Shown: positions 33,186-42,185 of the stretch, in pieces
How the letters are laid out: every line of letters starts with the position of its first letter
How positions within the stretch are numbered: position 1 is the stretch's first letter
Source: Sulfitobacter faviae
GTDB lineage: Bacteria; Pseudomonadota; Alphaproteobacteria; Rhodobacterales; Rhodobacteraceae
Assembly (NCBI RefSeq): GCF_029870955.1
Contig: NZ_PGFQ01000001.1
Span: 2,666,001-2,730,000, forward strand
Length of the DNA stretch: 64,000 nucleotides
Direction of reading: 5' to 3'
Made by a program: the position numbers and the translations under genes
Notes under the pieces: generated by a model
Seen by the model: only the letters and a program-made list of their open reading frames with translations
Database searches by the model: none
Told to the model about the DNA's origin: nothing

Positions 33186-33671
33186 ATGGCCGAGCGCGAA
33201 CTGACGCGAAAGCAAGAGGCGTTTGCGCTGGTTTATTTCGAGACTGGCAACGCGGCTGAGGCTTACCGGCGAGCGTATGACGTCGAAGAAAACGCCCGTG
33301 ATGAATGGATCTATGTCGAAGCCAGCCAGCTTCTTGATCACCCTAAGATAGCCCAAAGGCTTGAAGCACTTTCTGAGCAGGCGTCGCAGCTTTCGATCTA
33401 CACCCGCCACAAGGCGATGGAGGAGCTTGAAGAGGCTAGGGGCGTGGCAAGAACGCAAGGGCAGGCAGCGGCCATGGTTGGCGCCACATCGGCGAAGATT
33501 AAGCTGCTGGGACTGGATAAGCCGAGCCGCTTGGAGGTCACCAGCCCGGACGGCAGCATGACGCCCGCACCTGCCGTGGTTCTCTCCAACTTGTCGGATG
33601 AGGAGCTTGCCCAGCTTGAACGCCTTACCGACAAAGCACGAGATTCAGAAGGAGTGGGCGAGGCGGTGTAA
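33186..33671 (+). CDS. Terminase small subunit
   Basis: This 161-residue protein has the terminase_2 pattern: E-L-T-R-K-Q-E-A-F-A-L-V-Y-F-E-T-G-N-A-A-E-A-Y-R at the N-terminus, with an HTH for binding the packaging site, and helical oligomerisation region after. The 142 bases before it hold no clear gene and could include the packaging site. It overlaps the large subunit gene by 74 bases. Confidence 0.85.
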   Translation: MAERELTRKQEAFALVYFETGNAAEAYRRAYDVEENARDEWIYVEASQLLDHPKIAQRLEALSEQASQLSIYTRHKAMEELEEARGVARTQGQAAAMVGATSAKIKLLGLDKPSRLEVTSPDGSMTPAPAVVLSNLSDEELAQLERLTDKARDSEGVGEAV

Positions 33672-35085
33672 CCTCGGCTTTGCGCGCTACCACTTCCCGG
33701 CGCGTGAGGGGATGCCGCTCATTGAGGGGCCGCATCACCGGGTCATTGGTCAGACGCTCGACCGGATTCACTCTGGCGAGATTAGCCGGCTGATCATTAC
33801 GCTGCCGCCGGGCTACACCAAGACCGAAATGGCAGTGGTCAACTTCATCGCGCGTGGGTTCATGATCAACCCGGCAGCGCGGTTCATCCATGCCACCTTC
33901 TCGGATGATCTGGCGCGCGAGAATAGCGACAAAATCAAAAGCCTGATTGAGCTTCCTGAGTTCGGCGAGCTTGCCGCAGTGGGAATCAAATCAGACACCA
34001 GCGCGAAGGATCGCTGGAAAACAGTACAGGGCGGCGGAATGCTGGCCAAGGCCGCTGGTGGCCCAATTACGGGCTTCCGGGCGGGCTATATGGACAAGGA
34101 TAAGTTCACCGGCGCACTGGTGGTCGATGATCCGCTAAAGCCGGACGATGCATTCAGCCCGACGAAGCGGGCCTCGGTTAACAAACGGGCAACTAACACC
34201 TTTCGCAGCCGTTTGGCGCATGATCGCGTGCCTATCGTGGTCATTATGCAGCGCCTGCACAGCGACGACTTTGTGGGCCACCTGCTGACCGGCGGGACCG
34301 GCGAAATGTGGGATCACCTCGATCTGCCGGTGATAATCGATCATTCGGCTGAGTACCCGAAAGAATGGACGCATGGGCGCCCGGTGCCTCACGACCTGCC
34401 GGATGGGCCGCTATGGGCAGAGAAGCACAGCGCCGAAGAGATTGAGGTCATCAAGGCCGACGCCTACACCTTCGCAAGCCAATACATGCAACGCCCGGTA
34501 TCGGCGGAGGGTGCGCTCTTCGATATGAGCGGGATTCATTGGTACAAACCCGGTGAGGAGCCGGATATCGACTATTACCGGATGTACGCGGACACAGCCC
34601 AGAAGACGGGCGAGCGGAACGACTATTCGGTCATCGAGCTATGGGGCAAAGCCAAGAACGGCCCCGCAGTGCTGATCGATCTGGTGCGGGGCAAGTGGGA
34701 AGCGCCCGACCTTGAGAAAAACGCACTGGCCTTCTGGTCAAAGCACAAGGGCAAGATCGTTCGCGGCCTACGGGTCGAGGACAAGGTTTCAGGGACCGGC
34801 CTGATCCAATCACTCAAGCGCAAGGGGATCCCCGTCGATGGCATCCAGCGCGACCGGGACAAATACACACGTGGGCTCGACGCAGCTCCATGGGTCGCAA
34901 CCGGTCAAGTGTGGCTGCCTAAAGATGCACCGTTCATGGAAAGCCTGAGGTATGAAATGCAGACATTCGACGGCCTCGGTACAGGGTTTGATGACCAGAT
35001 CGACCCGATGATGGACGCGATTGCTGACATGCTGGGCGGCTACGGTTCCTTCGTCGGCTTCGGTATCCCGAAAGGACGCCGCTGA
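33598..35085 (+). CDS. Terminase large subunit
   Basis: This 495-residue packaging motor has a Walker A variant L-P-P-G-Y-T-K-T-E (about 69-77), Walker B A-L-V-V-D-D-P-L (about 173-180) and a C-terminal RNase H-like nuclease domain with acidic residues at D-T-A-Q-K (about 330), E-D-K-V-S and D-D-Q-I-D-P. The next gene overlaps by one base (TGATG). Confidence 0.93.
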   Translation: MRSLPSLNALPTKHEIQKEWARRCNLGFARYHFPAREGMPLIEGPHHRVIGQTLDRIHSGEISRLIITLPPGYTKTEMAVVNFIARGFMINPAARFIHATFSDDLARENSDKIKSLIELPEFGELAAVGIKSDTSAKDRWKTVQGGGMLAKAAGGPITGFRAGYMDKDKFTGALVVDDPLKPDDAFSPTKRASVNKRATNTFRSRLAHDRVPIVVIMQRLHSDDFVGHLLTGGTGEMWDHLDLPVIIDHSAEYPKEWTHGRPVPHDLPDGPLWAEKHSAEEIEVIKADAYTFASQYMQRPVSAEGALFDMSGIHWYKPGEEPDIDYYRMYADTAQKTGERNDYSVIELWGKAKNGPAVLIDLVRGKWEAPDLEKNALAFWSKHKGKIVRGLRVEDKVSGTGLIQSLKRKGIPVDGIQRDRDKYTRGLDAAPWVATGQVWLPKDAPFMESLRYEMQTFDGLGTGFDDQIDPMMDAIADMLGGYGSFVGFGIPKGRR

Positions 35086-36374
35086 TGGCACAACGAACGC
35101 TGGCCGGGATGTTCCCCGAGCACTTTGGGGCGTTGTCGAACGTCAAGCGGGTGCACGCTGACGAATACGGCTGGCCTGAACGCCTGACGTTTCCGGATCT
35201 TCTGCGTATGTATCGCCGGAATGGTCTGGCGGCAGCCGCGGTCAATGCGTTCAAGTCTAAGACGTGGCAGGACGTTCCGGTTCTGCGGGTCACCGACAAA
35301 GACGACGACCTAAGCAGTACCGAGGAGGCGGTCGCAGACCATCTGGCCCGCATTCGGTTTTGGCAGCAATTCGCTGAGGCTGACGCGCGGTCTATTGTGG
35401 GTGACTACGGCGGTCTGGTGCTCAGATTTGCTGACGACAAGAAAATGAACGAGCCGCTCGATAAGGCGCTGGGGATCAATAAGCTGTTCGCGGCCATCCC
35501 ATGCTGGCAGCATCAGCTGCGTCCGAGCGAGTTCGATACCAATACCGAGTCCGAGACCTACGGCGAGCCCACAATGTGGGAGTATGCTGAGAACGCTGTG
35601 GGTAGCGATACGACATCGGCAGGCCCGCGCCGCCGGTTCAAGGTTCACCCTGACCGCGTGCTGATCCTGTCGCGGGATGGCACGATCAACGACCGCTCGC
35701 AACTTGAGGCCGGCTATAACGCCATGCTGGACGCCGAGAAGATCAGCGGTGCCGGGGCGGAGGGGTTTTTTAAGACGGCCAAGAACGCGCCGGTTATCTC
35801 GATGGAGGATGGCAACGGGTTCGAGGAAATGGCGCGTGGAATGGGAATCGACCCTTCCGAGCTTACGGACAAGCTCAACGAGGTCGTGAAGGCCTGGGCA
35901 TCCGGCTTTGACGCCTCCCTGTTGTTGTCGAAGATGAAAACCGAATTTCCGAACATCACGCTGCCGCAGCCGGAGGAGTTCTGGAACATCTGCGTGATGA
36001 CATTCGCCGCGTCGATGCGCATCCCGTTCAAGGTGCTGATCGGCATGATCACCGGCGAGCGGGCAAGCACTGAGGACGCCAAGGATTGGGCGCGGACGAA
36101 TGAGGCCCGCAGGTCTGGCGAGATTGTCCCAGCAATCATGACGCTGATCGAGCGGTTTCAGAAGGCCGGCACGCTGCCTGAGGGCGCATGGCGGGTCGAG
36201 TGGACATCGCTACTGGATGACGGCCCTGACGCCATGATGGCGCGGGCGAAGACCATGTCCGAGATCAACACGTCCGAGGCCGGGGAGGTCTTCGACGTGA
36301 CCGAGATCAGACGTGCTGCGGGACACCCAGCCGGGCTGCCGCTTAATGATGAAGAGGATGATGACGATGAATAA
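35085..36374 (+). CDS. Portal protein, DUF1073 family
   Basis: This 429-residue protein follows the large terminase and matches DUF1073-type portals: L-L-R-M-Y-R-R-N-G-L-A-A-A-A-V near 43, G-D-Y-G-G-L-V-L near 106, and P-F-K-V-L-I-G-M-I-T-G-E-R-A-S-T-E-D near 315. It has an Asp/Glu-rich C-terminus. Databases also attach the anti-CBASS Acb1 label to relatives of this family; nothing here shows that activity. Confidence 0.88.
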   Translation: MAQRTLAGMFPEHFGALSNVKRVHADEYGWPERLTFPDLLRMYRRNGLAAAAVNAFKSKTWQDVPVLRVTDKDDDLSSTEEAVADHLARIRFWQQFAEADARSIVGDYGGLVLRFADDKKMNEPLDKALGINKLFAAIPCWQHQLRPSEFDTNTESETYGEPTMWEYAENAVGSDTTSAGPRRRFKVHPDRVLILSRDGTINDRSQLEAGYNAMLDAEKISGAGAEGFFKTAKNAPVISMEDGNGFEEMARGMGIDPSELTDKLNEVVKAWASGFDASLLLSKMKTEFPNITLPQPEEFWNICVMTFAASMRIPFKVLIGMITGERASTEDAKDWARTNEARRSGEIVPAIMTLIERFQKAGTLPEGAWRVEWTSLLDDGPDAMMARAKTMSEINTSEAGEVFDVTEIRRAAGHPAGLPLNDEEDDDDE

Positions 36375-37467
36375 GGCACTGGTTCATGCCCGTAGCAATG
36401 CTGTCGGGCCAATCCGGCATGAGGTTCGCAACGGCCATAACGTGATGATCGTCCCATCCTACGTGATCAAAGACGATACCATTCTAAACGGCATTTTTTA
36501 CGGCAAGGACGAGATCGACAAGTCGTTTGAAGGGCTGAACGGCACCCACGCGCCGCTGGGGCATCCTCAAAAAGACGGCATGTTCCTCAATGCTGCCGAC
36601 CCGGTGGCCGTAGCCGAAAACGGCGTCTTTGCGTTCAACGAGAATGCCCGCCGGGTAGATGACCGGATCGCGATTGACGTAGTGATCTACAAGGATCGCG
36701 CCGCCGAGAACGCAAATGGCCAGCGCCTGCTCGAAGCGATCAACAAAGGCGAGCCGATCCACACATCAACCGGCCTCTACATGAACATCGAAGACGCCCC
36801 GGAAGGGCATGCTGCTGAGAAGATCGGTCGCAACTTCGTGTGGGACCATAATGCCCTGCTGCTGGATGAGCCGGGCGCGATCACGCCAGACGAAGGCGTT
36901 GGCCTGATGGTCAACAAATCAGGTCTTACCGTCATCAACTCGCGCGTCGATTGGGCCGAGGATGACCTTGCATGGGCTGCTGAGCATCTGCTCGACAGCG
37001 CCGAGCGACTGGACAAGGCGAAGGCGCGGGAAGCGCTACTCCCGCGTCTGGTCGAAGCCCTTCGGGGCATCATGTCCGGCGGCTCCGCCGAGGCGAACGA
37101 AGATGTCCAAAAGGAGGATCCCATGGACAAAGAAACCAAGGCCGCGCTGGACGCGGTGAACACCAAGATTGACACGCTGGCTGACGCTGTCACCAACGGT
37201 CTGAAAACCCTCACCGACGCCCAGGAGGCGCAGGCCAACGCCGCAAAGGAAGCCGAAGAGGCTGAGCGCGAAAGCCTGACGAACACCATCGTCAAAGCAG
37301 CGATCCTCGATGAGGAGGACTGCAGGGCGCTGCCGGTCGCCAACCTGCGCAAGCTCGCTGCAAATGCCAAGCCCGGCAAAGCAGCACCGGTGGGCAATGG
37401 GGCGGCTGATCCCGATCCTGGCAACGCCGTCAAGTTCCGCGTCCCCGGCGCAGCAAAGGAGGCCTGA
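36367..37467 (+). CDS. DUF2213 capsid maturation protease/scaffold
   Basis: This 366-residue protein has an N-terminal DUF2213 domain (about 10-200, with G-T-H-A-P-L-G-H-P near 60) and a C-terminal helical Ala/Glu/Lys-rich scaffold part (from about 250). Start choices are ATG 36361 or 36367. The C-terminal part can be made alone from an internal start at 37123, so one gene may give both protease-scaffold and free scaffold. It precedes the decoration and capsid genes. Confidence 0.82.
   Translation: MNKALVHARSNAVGPIRHEVRNGHNVMIVPSYVIKDDTILNGIFYGKDEIDKSFEGLNGTHAPLGHPQKDGMFLNAADPVAVAENGVFAFNENARRVDDRIAIDVVIYKDRAAENANGQRLLEAINKGEPIHTSTGLYMNIEDAPEGHAAEKIGRNFVWDHNALLLDEPGAITPDEGVGLMVNKSGLTVINSRVDWAEDDLAWAAEHLLDSAERLDKAKAREALLPRLVEALRGIMSGGSAEANEDVQKEDPMDKETKAALDAVNTKIDTLADAVTNGLKTLTDAQEAQANAAKEAEEAERESLTNTIVKAAILDEEDCRALPVANLRKLAANAKPGKAAPVGNGAADPDPGNAVKFRVPGAAKEA
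37123..37467 (+). CDS. Nested in-frame scaffold protein
   Basis: A perfect AAGGAGG site (37111-37117) lies 5 bases before an in-frame ATG at 37123 inside the DUF2213 gene. It would give a 114-residue acidic coiled-coil protein (M-D-K-E-T-K-A-A-L-D-A-V-N) identical to the C-terminus of the long form. This is the arrangement of lambda C and Nu3, where the nested product is the scaffold. It is better matched than the ribosome site of the full-length gene. Confidence 0.65.
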   Translation: MDKETKAALDAVNTKIDTLADAVTNGLKTLTDAQEAQANAAKEAEEAERESLTNTIVKAAILDEEDCRALPVANLRKLAANAKPGKAAPVGNGAADPDPGNAVKFRVPGAAKEA

Positions 37468-37470
37468 TCA

Positions 37471-37926
37471 ATGGCACGCTACAACACGATCTATGCGGGT
37501 CCGGTGAGCAACCCGACCCCTCACGCTATGGAGGCGATTGCAAGCGTGGCGCTCACGCCCGGCTCGCTGGTGACCTTCGATGCGACCAACGGCTTCGCGC
37601 TGGCCACTGCTGCCACCACGGCCAAGGTCTGGCTGGTGCAGGACAACTACCTGACCGGTCGCGGCATCGAAACGCAGTGGGCGGCTGACAGCCGGGCCGT
37701 TGCGCTCGATATGGTCGACGGCCAATTGTTCAACGCGCTGGTCGCGACGGGCAACGATCTGACCGAAGGCGACGCGCTCACACCGGGCGCCGGCGGCGTT
37801 CTGGTCAAGGCCGCGCTGTCCGACAAGGTGGTCGCGGTCGCCAACGAGACATTCAACAACAACACTGGTTCGGCCCAGTTGGTCTGCGTTCGCGCTGCAA
37901 CCGGCTACCTGACCGCAGCGGCATAA
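37471..37926 (+). CDS. Putative capsid decoration protein
   Basis: This 151-residue beta-rich protein (S-L-V-T-F-D-A-T-N-G-F, A-V-A-N-E-T-F-N-N-N-T-G) lies between the scaffold and major capsid genes, where head decoration/stabilisation proteins are found. Size and composition fit that role. Confidence 0.75.
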   Translation: MARYNTIYAGPVSNPTPHAMEAIASVALTPGSLVTFDATNGFALATAATTAKVWLVQDNYLTGRGIETQWAADSRAVALDMVDGQLFNALVATGNDLTEGDALTPGAGGVLVKAALSDKVVAVANETFNNNTGSAQLVCVRAATGYLTAAA

Positions 37927-37938
37927 GGGGATCACCAG

Positions 37939-38979
37939 ATGCGCTATTTCGATCACGAGCTGATCACCAACTCCCGCCCGCACCAAGCGTGGTGGGGTGA
38001 GGTGTCCGGCATCCGCAACCACTGGTACGAGGCTGACCCCGTTGCCAATGCACAGACGGTCCTGCCGCCTGACTTCTGGTTCGACTTGGACGAACAAACC
38101 GTCCGCATCATGCGTGACGACGGCGGCGAGGAATTCATGTCCGACCTGATGGGGCTGGCTCGGCCGGTCAACATTGGCAAGATGGTCTCTATTGCTCGCA
38201 CGTCCAGCGACATGAGCGACAAGGTGGTGCGTTCGGTCTCCGGTCAGGTGCCGGTACCGGTCGATAAGGTCGAGTACGGCTTCGACGGCGCGCCAATCAC
38301 CATCTTTGCGAAAGGCTATGGTCGTTCGTGGCGCGAGGTGATGAAGTTCCAAAGCGAGGGCTATGATGTTCTGGCCGACGACAATGAGGCCGCGCTGGAC
38401 AAGATCGACCGCGATATGGTCGATTACGCGCTTGACGGTGACGCGACGATCAACATTGAGGGCTTCGGCGCTTACGGCATCCGTACCGCGCCCAACTCCA
38501 AGGCGATCAATCTCGGCTCCGGTGCTGGTGGTGCAAACATCGATCTGACCGCGCCAACCACGACACCGGATGAGATCGACGCCTTCTTCATCGGCCCATT
38601 CGGCGCGATGCTTGATGCCAACTTCATCTCTGCGCCGGTGAACCTCTACATCTCGCCCGAGATCGCCCGCAACTGGGACCGCGCCTATTCCGGTGCCGCC
38701 GGTCTCAAGCCAGGGTCCATCATGGATCACGTCGCCAAGAACCGCCGGATCAACAAGATCGTCGTGACGCACAAGCTCTCGGGCAACGAGTTCTTCGGCT
38801 TTGTGCCGAGCTCGCGCTTCATCCGCCCGCTGATCGGCATGGCGGTCAACACCACGCCGCGTGTCCGTCTGAATCCTACCGATGACCATCAGTTCCTCTG
38901 CATGGGCGCGATGGGTATCCAGGTGCGCGGCGACGGCAATGGTCGCAGCGGTGTGTTCTACAGCGAGGTCGTGAACTGA
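37939..38979 (+). CDS. Major capsid protein
   Basis: This 346-residue protein follows scaffold and decoration genes and has an even mixed alpha/beta composition with a Trp-rich N-terminus (H-Q-A-W-W-G-E-V) and the end G-R-S-G-V-F-Y-S-E-V-V-N. It fits the HK97-fold major capsid proteins of alphaproteobacterial siphophages. A GGGGATCACC site precedes the start. Confidence 0.88.
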   Translation: MRYFDHELITNSRPHQAWWGEVSGIRNHWYEADPVANAQTVLPPDFWFDLDEQTVRIMRDDGGEEFMSDLMGLARPVNIGKMVSIARTSSDMSDKVVRSVSGQVPVPVDKVEYGFDGAPITIFAKGYGRSWREVMKFQSEGYDVLADDNEAALDKIDRDMVDYALDGDATINIEGFGAYGIRTAPNSKAINLGSGAGGANIDLTAPTTTPDEIDAFFIGPFGAMLDANFISAPVNLYISPEIARNWDRAYSGAAGLKPGSIMDHVAKNRRINKIVVTHKLSGNEFFGFVPSSRFIRPLIGMAVNTTPRVRLNPTDDHQFLCMGAMGIQVRGDGNGRSGVFYSEVVN

Positions 38980-39317
38980 TGGCTTATCGCATTCGCATCA
39001 CGAAAGGGGGGCTCTTCGGTAACACCGGGGAGCTTCCCATCGGCCAAGAATTCACGCTCAAGGGCAAGCCACCTGCGGGCTGGGCTGGCCGCTATGAAAT
39101 GGTCTCGCAAACCGACGACAAAGAGCCGGTCACAGCCGATGCCGGCATGAGTGAAGATCGCAAGACGGCTATCCTTGAGGCTATCGGCGGACTTGACCGG
39201 GAAAAGGACTACACCAAGGGCGGCAAGCCGGACGTTGACGCGATCAACGCTCTGATGCCCGAGGGTTCCGAAACCGTCACCGCTGCTGAGCGTGATGAAG
39301 TGGTCAAGGACGACTGA
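38979..39317 (+). CDS. Hypothetical head protein with HeH/LEM-like segment
   Basis: This 112-residue protein has an N-terminal beta part (G-G-L-F-G-N-T-G-E-L-P-I-G) and a C-terminal helix-extended-helix-like segment (A-I-G-G-L-D-R-E-K-D-Y-T-K-G-G-K-P-D-V-D-A-I-N). It overlaps the capsid gene by one base. Probably a minor head or completion factor. Confidence 0.65.
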   Translation: MAYRIRITKGGLFGNTGELPIGQEFTLKGKPPAGWAGRYEMVSQTDDKEPVTADAGMSEDRKTAILEAIGGLDREKDYTKGGKPDVDAINALMPEGSETVTAAERDEVVKDD

Positions 39318-39319
39318 CC

Positions 39320-39709
39320 ATGGCTGCCACGGTCGAGGGATGGATCGCATATGCGGCACTGCGCGGTGATACCGTGGCGGACAATGAGGCCAGCGCTGCG
39401 GCGCTGGTTCGCGGCCAAGACTATATTGACTTCCACTATGGCAACCGGTTCGGGTCCGCAGTGAGGGTTGATGAAGAAACCGTCGATAAGGCGGTCTACG
39501 AAGCAGCCAAGCTGGAACTCGCAACACCGGGCTTCTGGTCGAAGACCTACACCCCCGATCAGCAGAAGGTTCTGACCGCCGTTGGCGAAATCAAGTGGAC
39601 CGTGCGCGGTGACGCCAGCGGGCCGGACGCCGCAACGCCGGTCAGCACGAAGATCGACAGCATGCTGCGGCCCTATATGACCAAGATGACCGGGATGTTT
39701 GTGATATGA
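39320..39709 (+). CDS. Head-tail connector (adaptor) protein
   Basis: This 129-residue helical protein (A-L-V-R-G-Q-D-Y-I-D-F-H-Y-G, Y-E-A-A-K-L-E-L-A-T-P-G) resembles gp6/DnaT-like head-tail adaptors by size, start and position right after the capsid genes. Confidence 0.75.
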   Translation: MAATVEGWIAYAALRGDTVADNEASAAALVRGQDYIDFHYGNRFGSAVRVDEETVDKAVYEAAKLELATPGFWSKTYTPDQQKVLTAVGEIKWTVRGDASGPDAATPVSTKIDSMLRPYMTKMTGMFVI

Positions 39710-40107
39710 GCGCTGGAACCGACATTGCCGCCGAAGTGCTGGCGGGGCTGGCAGAGGCGGGCGAGGCGACCGGCAACGGGCCGATGATCTGCACCCTGCG
39801 GCGACCGGCGGCAGACGGGCCGACCGATCCTTGGGGCGGTGGCGGAAGCGGGCCGACCTATCACGAGGTGACAGCGGTTCAGACACAAAAGCACATCCGC
39901 GATGCAAGTGGCACGCTGGTCGGTCAGACGAAGACGGTGCTGCTTGTGGATGCTACGGGCGTCTCGCCGTTGAAAAGCGATTACGTCGCGGTTAACCTGC
40001 GGATAGCAGACGTGATGAGCGACACGCGCTTTCACGAGATTGCGGACGTCGAAACCGTTGCGCCTGCGGGCGTTGCGCTTATGCACAAGGTCACGCTTGC
40101 CGATTAA
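39706..40107 (+). CDS. Head closure protein candidate
   Basis: This 133-residue protein overlaps the adaptor gene by ATGA. It has a Gly-rich loop (D-P-W-G-G-G-G-S-G-P) and a beta-rich second half, as in phage head-closure (stopper) proteins. Assignment is by position and composition. Confidence 0.65.
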   Translation: MSAGTDIAAEVLAGLAEAGEATGNGPMICTLRRPAADGPTDPWGGGGSGPTYHEVTAVQTQKHIRDASGTLVGQTKTVLLVDATGVSPLKSDYVAVNLRIADVMSDTRFHEIADVETVAPAGVALMHKVTLAD

Positions 40108-40288
40108 CCCGCCCACAGCGCTCGAAATAGCAGCGCTAAGCGCAATCCTGCCCCGTTGGTGGGCTGACTGCCAGAGCAACGCTACTGACGCGATGCTGGC
40201 CTATACATACACTCGGCAAGAGTATGACCAGTTTGCGGGCGCAATCCTGTGGGCATTCTACCTCGGTTCCGTATCCGCTCAGGGCTAA
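40097..40288 (+). CDS. Small phage protein, TTG start
   Basis: This 63-residue frame starts at TTG 40097 with AAGG upstream and reads A-L-E-I-A-A-L-S-A-I-L-P-R-W-W-A-D then Y-T-R-Q-E-Y-D-Q-F. It overlaps the previous gene by 11 bases and ends just before the hairpin at 40318. Composition is protein-like; the unusual start makes it uncertain. Confidence 0.45.
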   Translation: MPINPPTALEIAALSAILPRWWADCQSNATDAMLAYTYTRQEYDQFAGAILWAFYLGSVSAQG

Positions 40289-40317
40289 CCCGTATTTTCT
40301 CACAGTTCGATCTTTTC

Positions 40318-40337
40318 CCGCTTTCGAGCGGTTTTTT
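40318..40337 (+). terminator. Intrinsic terminator inside the late operon
   Basis: CCGCT-TTCG-AGCGG is followed at once by TTTTTT, 15 bases before the next start codon. The short stem is capped by a stable UUCG loop. It lies in the middle of the head genes, where a terminator makes sense if late transcription is antiterminated or if it acts as an attenuator. Confidence 0.65.
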
Positions 40338-40351
40338 GCATGGGGTGCTCC

Positions 40352-41374
40352 ATGGCTCGCAAGACTGCACAACAGAAGCGCATTGAGGCATTGCTCCAGC
40401 GACAATCTGTGGCTGTTCGGAAAGCCTTTCTAGAGGCGTTGCAGAAGGCCACAAACGCAGTCGACCGTGATGCCCTTATCCGTCTACTGGAGGCCAACGA
40501 TGTTGAGCGTGCAGCAGCATTGTTCCGCATGGAGCGCGGTGTAGTGTTCCCGCTTGAGGAAGCGATCCGCAACGCTTTCATAGGCGGCGGGATGGCTGTG
40601 GCGGATGATCTGCCAAAAGGGATTTCTGGAGTCTTCGGCTTTGACGGGCGCCATCCCCGCGCGATCGCACTGGCCGAACGGCAAGCTGCAGCTCTCGTGA
40701 CCTATATTAGCGACGATGCTGTGCTGGGCGCGCGCAAGATCATCGTTGATGGGCTGAATACGAACCGCAGCCTGAACAGCGTTGCCCGCGATCTAGTGGG
40801 GCGCAAGGTAGGACGGCAGCGGGTAGGGGGCATATTCGGCCTGACAGAGCCGCAGACCGATCGCATGATTAACCTTCGCTTTTTGCTGAGCGATCCCGAT
40901 CGTATCGGGGAATACTTCAAAGACGCGGTTATGAGGATACCGCGCTACAAGGAAAGCGACCGCCGCTTTGATGTAATGGTTCGGCGGGCGATCAAGAGCG
41001 GCAAAGCGCTGCCCGCTGCTGACGTCGACCGCATCGGGGACGCATACAAGGCCAAGGCCAGCGGCAACCGGGCGAAGATCGTGGCGCGGAATGAGGCTTT
41101 CACTGCGCAAGCCGCAGGGCGGGCCGAGAGTTACGCCCAATTGCTGGAAAGCGGCAAGGTCGAGGCCGTAACGAAGAAATGGCAGCACGGGTTCAGCAAA
41201 GAGCCGCGCCAAGATCATCTGCGTATGGATGGGGAGACAATCGCCTTTGACGAGGTGTTTGTCATGGACGATGGCACCAGTATGCGCTTCCCCCACGATC
41301 CAGCGGGCGGGGCGGAGCATTCTATTGGATGCCGCTGCACTTGTGTTTACCGCGTTAAGCTACCGAGGGACTGA
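40352..41374 (+). CDS. Minor head protein, SPP1 gp7/Mu F-like
   Basis: This 340-residue protein has the phage head morphogenesis C-terminal motif: W-Q-H-G-F-S-K-E-P-R-Q-D-H-L-R-M-D-G near 280-297 and P-H-D-P-A-G-G-A-E-H-S-I-G-C-R-C near 318-333. The usual place is next to the portal; here it follows the connectors. ATG 40352 follows a GGGG site. Confidence 0.85.
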   Translation: MARKTAQQKRIEALLQRQSVAVRKAFLEALQKATNAVDRDALIRLLEANDVERAAALFRMERGVVFPLEEAIRNAFIGGGMAVADDLPKGISGVFGFDGRHPRAIALAERQAAALVTYISDDAVLGARKIIVDGLNTNRSLNSVARDLVGRKVGRQRVGGIFGLTEPQTDRMINLRFLLSDPDRIGEYFKDAVMRIPRYKESDRRFDVMVRRAIKSGKALPAADVDRIGDAYKAKASGNRAKIVARNEAFTAQAAGRAESYAQLLESGKVEAVTKKWQHGFSKEPRQDHLRMDGETIAFDEVFVMDDGTSMRFPHDPAGGAEHSIGCRCTCVYRVKLPRD

Positions 41375-41376
41375 GC

Positions 41377-41784
41377 ATGGCTGGCGAATCTTTCACTACT
41401 CAATTGGCCGACTTCGAGCAAATGACGGTCAAGAATATGCGCTATGTCGCGGCGGAATCCATTCAAGACGTTATGGAAGCCGCTCAGACGCCACAGAAAG
41501 GCATTGGGCAGGGCGCTACAGGCTTTGTTGAGGGCAAAATACCCGTTGATACCGCGGAACTGATTAACAGCCTCACGAGCGAGGGCGTGAAGGGCGCGGA
41601 TAGCTACACGGTAGCGATTGCAGGCTATGAGGTGGGCGACGTTATGTCATTCGCATGGACTGCGCCTCATGCTCATGCTGTCGAAGCAGGTACAAGCAAA
41701 ATGCCCGGGCGCCACTTCGTTGGGGTCAACGCACGGCGCTTCCCCGCCTTTGTCGAAGCCCGCGCTAAAGAGGTGCGCCGATGA
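41377..41784 (+). CDS. HK97 gp10-like tail completion protein
   Basis: This 135-residue protein has the gp10 family end H-A-H-A-V-E-A-G-T-S-K-M-P-G-R-H-F-V near 98-115. These proteins help join tail and head. ATGA overlap with the next gene. Confidence 0.8.
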   Translation: MAGESFTTQLADFEQMTVKNMRYVAAESIQDVMEAAQTPQKGIGQGATGFVEGKIPVDTAELINSLTSEGVKGADSYTVAIAGYEVGDVMSFAWTAPHAHAVEAGTSKMPGRHFVGVNARRFPAFVEARAKEVRR

Positions 41785-42173
41785 ACGAAAACGACATCGC
41801 CCGCACCTTGGGCCAGCGGCTGCAAACCCTGACAAACGCCCCGGCGATCTACTGGGATAACCAAGACGTGCCAGAGACGCAGGCGCGGCCCTATTTGGTG
41901 GTGCAGATGGTTCCCGGCCAATCCCCGGCGCGTATCTCAGGCGGGCGGGTTCACACCGGATTCATGCAGGTAACGGTGGTTTCGGACGTGGGGCAATTCG
42001 CCACCTACGCCAATGAGACAGCGGCCAACATCGCGGCGCTATTTCCATATGAGCTGACGCTACCCTGCGGCGCTGGCAAGCTGACAATCACCAACGACAC
42101 GCAACCTGGCCCCGGTTTCAGAGACGGCAGCGATTGGCGCAAGATCGTCCAGGCTGATTATTTCGCCACCTAA
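41781..42173 (+). CDS. Tail terminator protein, DUF4128-like
   Basis: This 130-residue protein follows the gp10-like gene by ATGA overlap and has the tail-terminator pattern (Y-W-D-N-Q-D-V-P, Y-L-V-V-Q-M-V-P, F-M-Q-V-T-V-V-S). It would cap the tail tube. Confidence 0.78.
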   Translation: MNENDIARTLGQRLQTLTNAPAIYWDNQDVPETQARPYLVVQMVPGQSPARISGGRVHTGFMQVTVVSDVGQFATYANETAANIAALFPYELTLPCGAGKLTITNDTQPGPGFRDGSDWRKIVQADYFAT

Positions 42174-42185
42174 AGGATACCCGAC

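Noticed and set aside
33044..33259. 71-codon frame before the terminase small subunit
   Set aside because: Overlaps the terS start and has no ribosome site or protein-like pattern.
35085..36374. Anti-CBASS Acb1 function of the portal gene
   Set aside because: The gene has portal position and length; no catalytic His pairs of a 2H phosphodiesterase were seen.
36707..37433. Long minus-strand Ser/Ala-rich frame over the scaffold gene
   Set aside because: Typical antisense shadow of an Ala/Glu-rich coiled coil.
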